From Cryptomeria japonica (Eukaryota; Streptophyta; Pinopsida; Cupressales; Cupressaceae): a stretch of DNA of 64,000 nt. Location: positions 24,739,860-24,803,859 of the forward strand of contig NC_081412.1 of the NCBI RefSeq assembly GCF_030272615.1, in the 5' to 3' direction. The notes under the pieces were generated by a model. That model saw only the letters and a list, made by a program, of their open reading frames with translations, was not told the DNA's origin and searched no databases. Made by a program: the position numbers and the translations under genes. Every line of letters begins with the position of its first letter. Positions within the stretch are counted from its first letter, which is position 1. Positions 32,660 through 43,255 of the stretch are shown piece after piece.

Positions 32660-33655
32660 TCAAAGATGAATGAAGAAACTACTCCATGAACGTCGAATAA
32701 CGTTCCTCCCCTTGGGAAGAAACAAAACCAAAGGTGTATCCATAAAGTCTCTCCAATCATGAAGGGAAGATGTAGGAAAAAAACTCATGATGAATGAAGT
32801 CTCTGAAAACTGCTCAAGTGTCCCCATGTTGATGCTGAAAGATACCCCCTCCAAAGGTGGTGAACTGCTCCACACTGCTGAGAAAGGCACTCCAAGATCT
32901 AGTGGAGAAGAATGTAGAACAAGTCCCAAAGACTCACATGTCTCCTCTAAGGATAAAGAGACCTCCTCCAACTGTTGTACATAAGAATCCACAATCATGT
33001 GAACCTCAATAGAATGATCATGTAGAGAATGAACAAGAGGGTCAGAGTGTTCCCTCGCAACAATCGAAGAAGGATCATCTTCATCAAAGAGAAGATGAAT
33101 ATCATCAATGATGTCTCCCAAATCTGCAATGTAGGACTCCACAAACAAACCTGCAATGTCTGTCAAGTACTCATCCCATGAAACTGAAGCTAGAAGACAA
33201 GATATATCCTGGTGCACTGAATCACAACAAGGCAAAACTGTCGCACTATCTGCATCATCAGGTGCAATAGGTGTTGTGATCTCAATAGGAGGAGATGAAA
33301 TGCAAGGCTCAAGAACAGGGTCAAATGTGAGAATCCCCAAGTTCAAGTACCTAAAGTTCTCCTCAAAATCTGAATCATCATGTGAAGAATCATCATATGT
33401 GAAATCATCCTCATCAACAAAATGTGAAAAGGAATATAACCGAGATGCATGATCAACCACCCCAATCGCAATGATAGCTCTAGTCTCCAAGTCTCTAATG
33501 AAAACTGACTCAGGTGTGAACTCCACAATTTGTTTTGTTGCCCCACGTGTGATTTGATAGATGGAAAGGAGATTGTTTGTCAAGTGGGTTACACATAACA
33601 CATCATTGAAGGAGTTATCCCCAATGGCAATAGTTCTTTTCCCAATCACATCCAT
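32660..33655 (-). CDS. GAG-pre-integrase fused to a long acidic domain of unknown function
   Basis: The 331-codon frame starts with the conserved copia block after protease (NSFNDVLCVTHLTNNLLSIYQI, then VFIRDLETRAIIAIG and ASRLYSFSHF). At about residue 75, where the zinc-finger part of integrase would follow, the protein turns into roughly 255 residues rich in Asp, Glu, Ser and His (DDSSHDDSDFEENF at the junction, DEDDPSSIVAREHSD later). It stays open to a stop at 32660. No integrase or RT motif occurs. The upstream protease is frameshifted. Whether the acidic part is a captured host sequence or a family-wide domain cannot be told here. Confidence 0.7.
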   Translation of the reverse strand: MDVIGKRTIAIGDNSFNDVLCVTHLTNNLLSIYQITRGATKQIVEFTPESVFIRDLETRAIIAIGVVDHASRLYSFSHFVDEDDFTYDDSSHDDSDFEENFRYLNLGILTFDPVLEPCISSPPIEITTPIAPDDADSATVLPCCDSVHQDISCLLASVSWDEYLTDIAGLFVESYIADLGDIIDDIHLLFDEDDPSSIVAREHSDPLVHSLHDHSIEVHMIVDSYVQQLEEVSLSLEETCESLGLVLHSSPLDLGVPFSAVWSSSPPLEGVSFSINMGTLEQFSETSFIMSFFPTSSLHDWRDFMDTPLVLFLPKGRNVIRRSWSSFFIHL

Positions 33656-34028
33656 TTATGTATGATTCCCCATCAAAATCTGCGGCATGGTGCAAGGCTC
33701 AAATGTAGAAAACATAGACTGCAAAGATGCCATATGATGAGAAGCCTTGAATCTAGAAGCCATCTCCTTGAATCATGACTTGTAGTAGCACAAAGAGATT
33801 TTCCTTTTCTTGTCCCAAAAGAGTGTGTCTTCCCACTTGTAGAGGCCATGAATGCTTGCCCTTTCCCTTTTGAATGTGAGGAAGTGGAAGTTGATGAATC
33901 CTCCTTCTTGTAGGCATTAAGCAAATCAATGTTGTGCTTTTTGAAGATGTGTGTGAGCTCATCAATCTTCTTAGAATGGCAACGACGTTCCTCATGACCA
34001 ACCTTTTTACAATAGGCACAAGTAGGTC
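33656..34028 (-). pseudogene. Gag zinc knuckle, linker and broken protease of the copia element
   Basis: On the minus strand a perfect CCHC knuckle (CAYCKKVGHEERRC) lies near 33980-34020, then a Ser/Lys-rich linker, then the copia protease start (WLLDS) near 33755-33770. One base is missing directly after the catalytic Asp-Ser, so the frame shifts inside the DSGA-type active site. The following residues (ASHHMAS, then FSTFEPCTMPQILMGN) are readable only in another frame. A TAA follows just before the ORF at 33655. Confidence 0.75.
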
Positions 34029-34029
34029 T

Positions 34030-34824
34030 CTACTTCTTTGGTGAATTGTCCTTCTTGGAAGAGGATGAATCTCCTTGTTGTGGAGAAGGTGTTGCTTTGT
34101 CCTTAGGCTTTGATTGCCATTTCTTCTTGTTTGAGTTGTCTTTTCCTTGATTTCCTTTGTTCTTTTGATTTGCCACTAATGCTTGAGACTTAGAAGTCTT
34201 AAGAATGCCCATGCTTATCAACTTAGTTTGTTCCATCGTCAACATTTCGACGAAAACATCAAATGTAGTCATTGTGTAGCTTGAATCTATTGTCATCCTA
34301 TGGGTTTGGAAACTTGAAACATATGTTGCATATTCTTGTGGAAGCTTGCCCATCAAATTGAAGATCAATTGAGCATCCTTCTTATCAATGCCACAATCCT
34401 TGAGTTGTGCCCTCAACTCTTTTGCCTTAGTGACATAATCTTGTATTGTATCAAAGTTCTTGGGATCCAACATGGTGAGATCACTATCAATCTGATATCC
34501 CCTAATCTCATCAACTTGACCATACTAGTCTTGAAACTTTTGCCAAGCATCCTTAATTAAGGTACATTTTTCAATATGAAAGATGAGATCCTTTGATACA
34601 TACTTTCCTAAGGTACCAATTGCCATGATGTTTTTAGTGAGCCAATCCAAGTGTGCAATAGGATCAACCTTAAGATCAGCGGGAGCAACAATAGTTCTAT
34701 CAATATAATGAGTTAGTTTGTTTTCCATAAGTTTACTCCATGCATCAATTTTCCAAGAAGCATAACTATGAGGAGTTAAGAGAGAAAACTTAGGAGAACC
34801 CATAACAACAAATTGAAAGAACAA
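34030..34824 (-). pseudogene. Gag polyprotein (UBN2-type) of the copia element
   Basis: Two blocks are seen: 34525-34824 (SYASWKIDAWSKLMENKL, LIKDAWQKFQD) and 34030-34473 (NFDTIQDYVTKAKELRAQLKDCG, LMGKLPQEYATYVSSFQT, VFVEMLTMEQTKL, then a Lys/Ser-rich tail). These are standard copia gag features that build the particle. A stop or shift separates the blocks around 34474-34524. The zinc knuckle follows at once in the next segment. Confidence 0.85.
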
Positions 34825-36518
34825 AAGAGCACAAAATCACAAGAGACACCCCCCCAAATTCACTCAATCAAAGTAGCCCCCCCCAAAATGATGATTTTGA
34901 CATTTTATATGTAGTGCGTGTACAATAGGCCACTTGCAAAAAATGGCAAGGTGGAATTCTGATTTTGTTTTACAATTGCCCCAATAGGCTGAGAACTACA
35001 ATGCAAAAGACCAACAAGATAGATCTATGCAATACAAGTGCCAAATTGGCAAAAAAAGACCATATGATGAAAGTAGAATTTCTACTCAAAATCACTGCAA
35101 ATTGATAGTAGATTATGAAATTAGAGGAAAAATCATGCGCTTTAAAAAAAACGGCACTTGAAAAGGAGTTTGTAAGAGCCCAAACAGAATCCCAGAAGTT
35201 GCAGAAACGGGGATTGGACAGGTAGTCACCCAAAACCGAGATTTCTGAAATATCTGTCCATCAAAATCAGAAAATAACACCACCACATGAAAGTACACGA
35301 AATTCTACCCCAAATCAAAAAAAATTGCACTAGAAAAAGAGGTTTTGAGCCTGAGATATTGTTGTTTGAAAATTGCCTATCAGACTGAAAATGCAAATGG
35401 AGAGGGGCAAAAATTCTCCACATATGCTGACGTCAGCAACATAAAATGTTCTCTAACCAGAAGAATATACTTTTTTCCAAATAAAAAAATATCTTTACTT
35501 TTCAAAAGTTTGTTTAAAAAGTTTTTATTGAAAAAAACTTCAAAAAAAATATAAGTGGGGGGGCCATGTGGGGCCTCCTCACCCCACACTCCACTACCTA
35601 CGTAGGGTTTGCAAATAAAGAGATTTCAGCTAATGAAAAAAAATATAGCTACCACCAATCACGAGGAGAGGTCCCCAAATCTGAAGTCAACACCTCCAGA
35701 TTGCGTTAAGCCAAATTCACGTGAGCTTTGTATCATGAGTGACCAATATTGTGTATTGAGCATCAACTTTAATAAACATGTCACATAACTGTCATGGCCA
35801 GGATCAAGGTAGAGGACGATGTAATGAGCATTGCAATTCTGATCATGATATGTTGATGCCAATCAAGAAAGGAGACTGATCCATACAGGAAAACCCGAAC
35901 AATGGAAGACGGTTGGTCAAGAGGTGAAACACAGATCTCGCACAGTTGATAGCTCTGCTGGAGATGTGAAACCCCCCAACTCACATAAAGCTATAGGTCA
36001 ATGAGTATGCCAAATCACATACAAATGAACGATCCCTGCCAAGTACTAATAGAGTATTGTGATCAAAGAAACTCCCAGATCTAGATCAGCCACTTGAAAT
36101 ATCCGATCCAATGAATGCGCAAGTTCGATACAATAATCGGAACCCCTTGCGAGCTTGCAAACAATGTATGGGCAACAAAAGACAACTACTTATCCAATAA
36201 TAATTTTGCCCAAACAATTTTTTTCACTCAGATCCAAATTAAAAATATAATGCAGAAAATGAAATATGATTGAAAACAAATTCTGCAAATTGTTGTTGGA
36301 GGGGATCTAATGACTTTTTGACTAAAAAAAATTTGCTACAAAAACAAATTTACCCAGAATATAGGCATATTTATAGTCAAAATTCATGGAAATGGCCACT
36401 CGGACGCGATGGTGAGGTCGGATCTGGTCTAAGACGCCTCTAGAAGATGCTGCTCCTCAGATCTGCCTCTTGACGTCCTTCAAAATCTTTTCAAAGACGA
36501 ATCAATGATGCTCTAATG
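34825..36518 (-). other. 5' leader of the copia element
   Basis: About 1.7 kb between PBS and gag has no recognised protein. It includes poly-C/poly-A runs and two loosely similar blocks near 35030-35160 and 35230-35350 (gaaagta(g/c)a...attctac(t/c)caaaatca type), suggesting an old internal duplication. Confidence 0.5.
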
Positions 36519-36530
36519 GCTCTGATACCA
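36519..36530 (-). other. Primer-binding site, initiator-Met tRNA type
   Basis: The plus strand gctctgatacca is the complement of TGGTATCAGAGC and abuts the 5' LTR at 36531. This is the common copia primer site. Confidence 0.95.
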
Positions 36531-36984
36531 TGTGAGATTTTGCCAAGATCAAGAGCTCAATGAAAAGTACAAAATAGAGAGACAAAATATAGGACAAGAA
36601 TAAATTGTATTCTCATCAATAGATAAATGATCAATTGTTGTTGTTACATACAATGAATATGAGCCTGCTTATATAGGCAAGGCTATATGGATATGTGAGC
36701 ACACAAACATGACATGCGGCTCAATAAGAAACAAGGGTAGGTAAGGATAAGTAGGGGTAGGTAGGAGAAACAATATAATATTCACATGAGGTGGATCACC
36801 CACCGAATGTGGAATGTAACAACAAGATAAGACCGTAAAAGGTGGAAATTCTCCTACACACACTATCCCAATGTGGCACAAACACTCAAGTGTCTCATAC
36901 CCAAACTACTGTGAAATGCATTATCCTAAGTAAACTTAAGTAAGGTGTAATAATATCCCACATGAATAAATAATTACACCAACA
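36531..36984 (-). repeat. 5' LTR of the TR-GAG-like copia element
   Basis: 454 bp, TG to CA, followed by aaacg matching the bases before 31322. Confidence 0.92.
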
Positions 36985-37335
36985 AAACGAGTATTTACAA
37001 TGCACAATAAAAATACACATCACCACACAAACATACTATCGAGATAACAAAATCATCTCAGCAAATATTAAATTTTAAAAGGAATTATGTTGAATTATCT
37101 CATGAACAAATATTACAATACATTTGCATAGTCTCACTCTTCACTATAAGTTAATATACAAACAAGTATTTACAATGCACAATAAAAATACACATCACCA
37201 CACAAACATACTATCAAGATGACAGAATCATCTCAGCAAATATTAAATTTTAAAAAGAATTATGTTGAATTATTTCATGATCAAATATTACAATACATTT
37301 GCATAATCTTAACTCTTCACGATAAGTTTTCATCA
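36985..37335. repeat. Tandem duplication, 175-bp unit
   Basis: The block starting gtatttacaatgcac at 36991 recurs at 37166 with few changes (for example ctatcgagataac against ctatcaagatgac). The bases before the copia element (atatacaaac near 31311) match those before the second unit (37155-37163), so the copia element landed near the start of the first unit after the duplication existed. Confidence 0.85.
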
Positions 37336-37570
37336 TTATGAAATTTATTAATTGTAGTTCATATAATTAAAATATAATTAAAATAACATAAAATTGCATA
37401 TTCCGTCTACACTTTCTCTATTTAACCGACCTCAGCCACCAAACTAAGGATGACCTGAGCCAACAAATTAATGGTGATGATCTCAATAACTACTCATATC
37501 TTTTTGAGAGACAAGTTTGTACCAAATCACTAGTGTGATACTACAAAAGTCATACATCTCTAAACCAGGA

Positions 37571-37668
37571 ACTTACAAAATCATGTCTACCTCATTTATT
37601 CTTGACTTTTGGTATATGAACTTACAAAATCATGTCTACCTCATTTACTCCTCACTTTTGCTATTAAA
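37571..37668. repeat. Tandem duplication, 49-bp unit
   Basis: The block acttacaaaatcatgtctac at 37571 recurs at 37620 with the same downstream sequence for about 45 bp. No coding sense. Confidence 0.85.
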
Positions 37669-38167
37669 TTTTCTCTTTTAATATTAAGTTTCTCAATATT
37701 AAATAATATTAATATTATACAAGGTGAGCAACACATATTTTCTCAACAATATTATTCTAAGATTGGTTAGTTTGCTATGGAAAATATTATGCTGAGATTG
37801 GTTAGTATGCTAATCTCATGCTGTCAACGAAAGGGTTCCAATTAGGGACCGCCTAAGCCTTGCAGTCTGTACACATTCTCTAAAATTAAATGACACTATT
37901 TCGATGGGAGATCATGAAGATTAGATTCAAAAAATATCATGGTATACAGCTATCAGACAACATGCCCTTTAAAAAAATTAAAAACTAAACACACTTGTAT
38001 CCATTTTCAACACAAAGCTTGTTGCCAATCACACCCCATACAAGAATATTTTTTTTGCTTCCAGGTACACAACAGTCATGCAACCTCCACATTCACCTTT
38101 ACCACTGTCAAATGCCTTAACAGCAACAACACCATTTTCTTCATACTTTTTCTGACTGTGTTCACAG

Positions 38168-40141
38168 TGTTTGCCACATATGGGTAAAAGATTAAATGCA
38201 GAAAGTAAATGCACAGGACATAATGGAAATATATTACAGAACCAGTCTCTGTATTAATTCAACAGTCCATGTACATCAAGTGCTAATAACATCACACCCA
38301 GATGATGCTACTTCGAAGGAAAGGTATGCAATATATAATACCCGAAGGGGTGCGACCAACCGTCGTGTCCAACTGCCCTTCGGGAAGACTAACTAATTGC
38401 CGTAACCCATAATTACTGACGACAACATAACATAATACAACAACATAACATAATGATTATTCCCGACAACATCATCCCCCCCAAAAAAAGAAGTCGTCTC
38501 CGGACGACTTAATACAAAATAGAGATGATGTTCATACATTAAACAGAATCAAGGTGTATAAGAAGAAGGGGGCATCCCTGCAGGAAGTAGTTGCATCGCC
38601 GATGAAGAAGATGCAGGAATTGCTGACGCTAGTCAAGCCCGAAACTCATACACCTGCTGCGTCCTCGTCTGAAAACCCTTTTCTGCTACCATCCAATGCT
38701 CAAGTGCGGATGTCACCATTATTGCTTCCGCAAGGAGTTCTTTTTTCCTTGACATCACAGTCCTCCTGTGCCTAAATCAAACTTGTCTGCAAAACACACT
38801 TTTCAGCCTCCACCAACTGCTACTCAAATGATACTGTCTCCCTAGCCAAATTGTCCTCGATAGCCACCCACGCTGCCCTCTCGGCATCCAACACCTGGGT
38901 ACGCTGAGCTGAGTCTCACGCTACTATTGCCTCCAACTTGGTGGTCAGCTCCTCCCGAGCCCTCTGTGCATCCACCAAGGCAACCTCACGTCCAGTCGAG
39001 ACATACTCCGAGTTCCTCAAAGCGTACCATTCATGCCTGGTAGTGGCCACAACCCTCTGGCAAAAAGACTAGGAGACGCCTCAAATCCTCCATCACACTC
39101 CCCAAAGGCTGATAATTGAACTGAATAACTCCCTCGTGTCGTACGACTTCGCGTTCTTGCAATGCCTTTGTTTGTTCGCAACCTCCAAATCCATCTCCCT
39201 CTACGGCTTATGGCTTCCCCGCCAATGCTTAGATTCAGGCTTCTTTCTCATAGTACGAAACAACCCCCCACCAATGCTTAGATTCAGGCTTCTTTCTCAC
39301 AGTACGAAACAACCCCAACACTTACCGTGACTTCTCTGATGCCTTCGCCCAACTCAAAAGTGTATTGTAGCTCAAAAATAAACTGGGGGTTTGGGGGCAA
39401 TGTCCCTAGCGGGGTCTGGGGGCAGCGCCCCAGGTGCGCTGCCAACACCAATTTACCACCTTCAAAACCACACAAAAGTCCATGGCGCACATCACAATCT
39501 CCTCCAGGCGGGTTTGCTATGCCAGCGATGCCTGTGCAAACAACCGGGGGAGGAGGTTCATCAACCGATTCACTGCGGGGCTAACTTCCAGTGCGGTCCA
39601 CACGGCACTTGTTGGGACTTCAGCCTCCGTGGCCTCTCTTCGGATGTAGGTCTTGATGGCCGCTTGAAGCAGGATTGAGAATTCCCTCGTTGCAGTGTCC
39701 TCTTCGTCATAGAGTTCCGTTTGTGCGTCGTCGGCCTCTGGGTTATCTCACCGACAGTTAGGCCCATCGTGTCTATATGCCATCCGCTCCTTCCTTTCTT
39801 GAGTATGTCTAGGCAACGGCGCCAGATGTTTGCCACATATGGGTAAACGATTAAATGTAGAAAGTAAATGCACAAAACATAATGGAAATATATTAAAGAA
39901 CCAGTCTCTGTATTAATTCAACAGTCCATGTACATCAAGTGCTTATAACATCACACCCAGATACGACTATCATGATGCTACTTCGAAGGAAAGCTATGCA
40001 ATATTTAATATCCAAAGAGGTGCGACCAACTGTCGTGTCCAACTGCCCTTTGGGAAGGCTAACTGACTGCTGTAACCCATAATTACCGACGACAACATAA
40101 CATAATACAACAACATAACATAATGATTATTCCTGACAACA
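38168..40141 (-). mobile_element. Short non-autonomous gypsy-type LTR element, 1.97 kb, nested in the copia LTR
   Basis: LTRs are 38168-38471 (304 bp) and 39827-40141 (315 bp), both tgtttgccacatatgg to gacaaca. The duplication cacag flanks it (38163-38167 and 40142-40146). Inside the right LTR the minus strand reads TGGCGCCGTTGCC (39812-39824), the widespread gypsy primer site, so it is minus-strand. The internal 1.35 kb carries no pol. On removal the host LTR reads through cleanly. Confidence 0.93.
38730..39065 (-). pseudogene. Broken coiled-coil-like frame in the short gypsy element
   Basis: A minus-strand frame reads about 110 codons with a composition typical of coiled coils (EYVSTGREVALVDAQ, AREELTTKLEAIVA, VLDAERAAWVAIEDNLARE). 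It is interrupted by one TGA and two or more TAG, all one C-to-T step from CGA or CAG. It lies in the sense of the element. No family is assigned; a gag-like role would be a guess. Confidence 0.35.
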
Positions 40142-40894
40142 CACAGCAATAATGTTTATGCTACTACATTTCACAGATTCGGTGTCTCTTTTATTATTTT
40201 TGTTAAGTTTTCTTCTGTTCTGACTAATAGTAGCACCTTAGCACAATCTCCAGGCAGCAGCTTTCCCTCCCAGCAGTTTCCTTTTCATCATTCTTTTTAT
40301 CTAAATGACTGTCCACACTACTCTCGTCCCTCTATTTTTCTTTAATATGCCTGCATATCTATCCAACAGACGATTTTACTTGGCCTCCTTGAGCGCTGGC
40401 AAGCTGCCTGAATGTTGACAAAGTTTCCCCTTCTTACCAAAAAGGATTCAATTCATAAAACATTCTGTTTTTCCCTCTATTATTGAAGATGCTCTTCTCA
40501 TTATTTGCTGGTGTTGTCGCCTGCCAAAATGCAAGGGAAACTGGAGTACAATTGAGGGGGATAGAATGGTATTCATAGGATCACAAACATGATGTCAATG
40601 ACTCCCTGGAATCGTGGGAAAACTGTTAGAATAAGTCAATACTGAATTTCTTTCATAATAGATGTGTCAATAAGGAACTGTGGATATGTCATCAGTCTCA
40701 GTTTGCTGTCATTAGTCTCCAGTTAGTTGCCAACAGTTCCTGTTTGGTGTCAATCATATCTAGTTTTCTGTCAGACTCTTACCAATTTAATAGGAAGATT
40801 GTTTAGTTCGTTGTATCTATAAATATGTAAATCTGTTAATGAATAAAGCATTGAGTGAGTGTTTCAGCTGATCCAAATTCTGTTTTGGTATTAG

Positions 40895-41344
40895 AACTTG
40901 GCTAGGAGCCCCAAGCACCTGCAGTGTGGCTTAATGTTGGAGTACCATGTCTGTGGTGCTTGCTTTAGCCCATAAAGATCTCTCCTCAGCCTATGCACTT
41001 TGTTTTCTTGCCTTGGAACTTCATAACCAGGTGACTGCACTAATTTCAAAAACGTTTGACTTCACATCCTTCTGATACACCTTCCACTTGTGTTCGGCTG
41101 CTTTTGCTAAGACTACCCGCATGGCTTCCATCTTTGCAACTGGAGCATATGTCTCATCATATTCTCTTCCAAGCTGTTGTTTATATCCCTTAACAACCAG
41201 CTTTGCTTTATGCCTTTCCATCCTTCCTTTGGCATTACTTTTGGTCTTATAGACCCACTTCACACCAATAACTTGCTTACTTGGAGGCAAATCAGTTAGT
41301 TCCCATGTTCTGTTTCTCTCTATTGAATCTATTACCTCATTCAT
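40895..41344 (-). pseudogene. Copia reverse transcriptase, N-terminal part
   Basis: 41021-41344 gives RTWELTDLPPSKQVIGVKWVYKTKSNAKGRMERHKAKLVVKGY, then YDETYAPVAKMEAMRVVLA, the start of the copia RT domain. After a frame break it continues as QPPGYEVPRQENKVHRLRRDLYGLKQAPQTWY to about 40900, where it stops at the LTR-like segment. The catalytic YVDD region is missing, so it is truncated. Confidence 0.88.
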
Positions 41345-41940
41345 GGTCTCACATCATTTCTCTTCTTTCATAGCTTCTTCAAAATAAATTGGATCACTAT
41401 GAGAAAATAATGCAAATTTTCCATCTAATTCTTCATACTTTTCATTTTGATAAATATCTTTAAGATTTTTGTCTTTCTTAGCGTAAGGGAGGAAAGAGTG
41501 GGGTTTGAACTCTTGCTACTACCGCGTCTTTGTTGTTCAGAAAGTCTGTGGAGTTGTTTAGGTCTCTGGAGATATTTGAAGGATTGCATAACTGGACTCT
41601 GTAGTTATTTGTTTGGCTCTCTGTTTGCATCCGGAGCTCTTTGGAGCTGACTGTTGAGCTCCATGCCTGCTGTAACATCACCTTGCTTCTTTTCATGCCC
41701 TTCATCTTCACCATCCATGTGCCCTCTAATTGAAATACTCGAAGAGTTGTCTACTGTGCCATACCAAAAGTCATTCTGAATGAACTCAACATCCCTACTA
41801 ATCACTATTTGCTTACTGATAGGGTTATACAATCTATATGCTTTGGACTCTTCACTACAGCCCTTGAAGATGCACTTCTCACCTTTGTCATCCAATTTTT
41901 GTCTTTTCTCTTTTGGCACAAATGCATATGCCACACACTA
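41345..41940 (-). pseudogene. Copia integrase C-terminal region and linker to RT
   Basis: 41605-41934 reads AYAFVPKEKRQKLDDKGEKCIFKGCSEESKAYRLYNP, then KQIVISRDVEFIQNDFW, the standard copia segment between integrase core and RT. It is followed by an acidic linker with shifts and a stop-containing stretch. Confidence 0.85.
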
Positions 41941-42101
41941 GAACACTCTCAAGTGCTCAATTATCCATTTACATTTTGTCCATGACTCTTGTGGATTCTT
42001 GATACGAACAGCGTTTGTGGGACTTCTATTTATTAAATATACTGTTGTTGCTACAACCTCACCCCAATGTTAATTTGGGATTCCCTTGGCTTTTAACATA
42101 C

Positions 42102-42845
42102 TTATTTTATCTCCATGAATGTCCTATTCTTCCTCTCAACTACCCCATTTTGATGCAGAATATAGTTGGTTGTCAACTCTTTCTTGATGCTATGATGGTT
42201 GCAAAAATTTACAAATTCATAGGAGGGATAATCTCCCCCTCTATATGACGTTAGGACCTTGTTGAAGTGCCCACTTTCCTTTTCAGCCTGAGCCTTAAAC
42301 ATCTTGAACTTCTCAAAGGCTTCGGACTTGTGCTTCCAAAAATAGACTCCTGTCTTCCAACTGTAGTCATCTACAAAAGTCATTAAATATTGACTCTTCC
42401 CTATTGACAAATTTTGCATAGGGCCACACAAAGTAGTATGTACTAGCTCCAATGGTGCTTTTGTCCTCCTAGAATTCCTTGATTGACATGGCTGCCTATG
42501 TTGCTCACCTAAAATGCAGGCTTCACATTTACCATCAAGTGCTACAATTGTTAGTAAATCTCTAACCACACCTTTCTTGGACAAAAGACTCAAACTAGAA
42601 TAGCCTAAATGTGCATACCTTAGATGCCAAAGTCTGGAAGGGTCTTGAATGATAGTCTTGAAGATCGATTGCTGCTGTACTACTATAAATTTCTCATGCT
42701 TGGGAAGAGCAGCTGCAAACTGAGTTGATGAGCAAGTCTGTATCCTTAAATGGAACATTTGGTTCTTTGTCATTGGGATTGTTGCTACCACGTTCTTACT
42801 CCCATTCTTGTCACAGATGATGCACTCACCTTTCTCCATAAGCAC
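42102..42845 (-). pseudogene. Copia GAG-pre-integrase and integrase core
   Basis: The 247-codon frame has WHLRYAHLGYSSLSLLSKKGVV followed by CEACILGEQHRQPC (the H-H-C-C zinc finger). The core follows with TFVDDYSW (first Asp), LTSYRGGDY (the second Asp position of the usual TDxGGE motif appears changed to S-Y-R) and NGVVERKNRTF (Glu). The integrase joins cDNA to host DNA. The changed second catalytic site suggests loss of function. Confidence 0.85.
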
Positions 42846-43138
42846 TTTGTAACACCTTTGGGCCAGCTGTCCAACACTTTAAGAGGTTGTGCTTTACACT
42901 TGGGGTACAATAGACATTCTCTATCTCTTTTTTGTCACCATGCTCGGTGCAGATCATGACTGATCATTTGCCCCCAGTTGGAAGTACTTTATTGTTCCCC
43001 ATTTTAATTTCAGGTTTGACATTCTTGTCACTGAAGGAGATGTTGGAAATAAGTCGTTGTTGAAGTGCTTTACCAACTGAGTTATTGACTTCTCTTTGGC
43101 CAGCCCATCATTGGTTTGGGTGTGGCTTATTTCCAATG
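42846..43138 (-). pseudogene. Copia protease C-terminal remnant
   Basis: Across two frames the minus strand gives SDKNVKPEIKMGNNKVLPTGGK and KEIENVYCTPSVKHNLL, which normally link protease to pre-integrase. The protease active site is not present; the insert ends upstream of it at 43138. Confidence 0.7.
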
Positions 43139-43255
43139 AAAACAAGATAACTGCCTAAGAAAGATTTTAAGTCAAACTCTAGAGTATTAATTTACATTTT
43201 TTTTGGTTTGTTTGTTGGTGAGGATTGCTAGTCAACTAAGGATTCTCTTGCATCA

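Larger units (their letters stand above)
31322..36984 (-). mobile_element. Copia-type LTR element with gag but no RT or integrase (TR-GAG-like), 5.66 kb
   Basis: LTRs at 31322-31750 and 36531-36984 both run tgtgagattttg to caccaaca on the plus strand. The flanking 5-mers are identical (aaacg at 31317-31321 and 36985-36989). The site just inside the right LTR is the complement of TGGTATCAGAGC, the initiator-Met tRNA primer site of copia elements, so the right LTR is 5' and the element is minus-strand. It carries gag, a protease remnant and a GAG-pre-integrase block, but integrase core, RT and RNase H are absent. It must have used enzymes from another element. A hAT-like insertion sits in its 3' part. 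Confidence 0.93.
40624..43138. mobile_element. Chimeric copia insertion: plus-strand LTR joined to minus-strand pol
   Basis: The insert is flanked by aaaac (40619-40623 and 43139-43143) and starts TG. 40624 to about 40888 looks like a plus-strand LTR: tataaatatg promoter-like box, aataaa signal, then a tggtattagaac site one or two changes from the initiator-Met primer site. Immediately after, from about 40900, the minus strand encodes copia pol (RT, integrase, protease remnant) up to 43138. No second LTR is present. LTR and pol are therefore in opposite directions within one duplication-bounded insert. Confidence 0.75.
37816..43255 (-). repeat. 3' LTR of the outer copia element, split by two insertions
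   Basis: The LTR pieces are 37816-38167, 40142-40623 and 43139-43255 (the insertion-site duplications are counted once). They align in order with 45025-46035. The first bases read tc instead of tg, a one-base change. The last bases are tgcatca, as in the right LTR. Confidence 0.88.

Noticed and set aside
39327-39678. Plus-strand frames of 71-95 codons in the short gypsy element
   Set aside because: Opposite to the element's sense and mutually overlapping; no motif.
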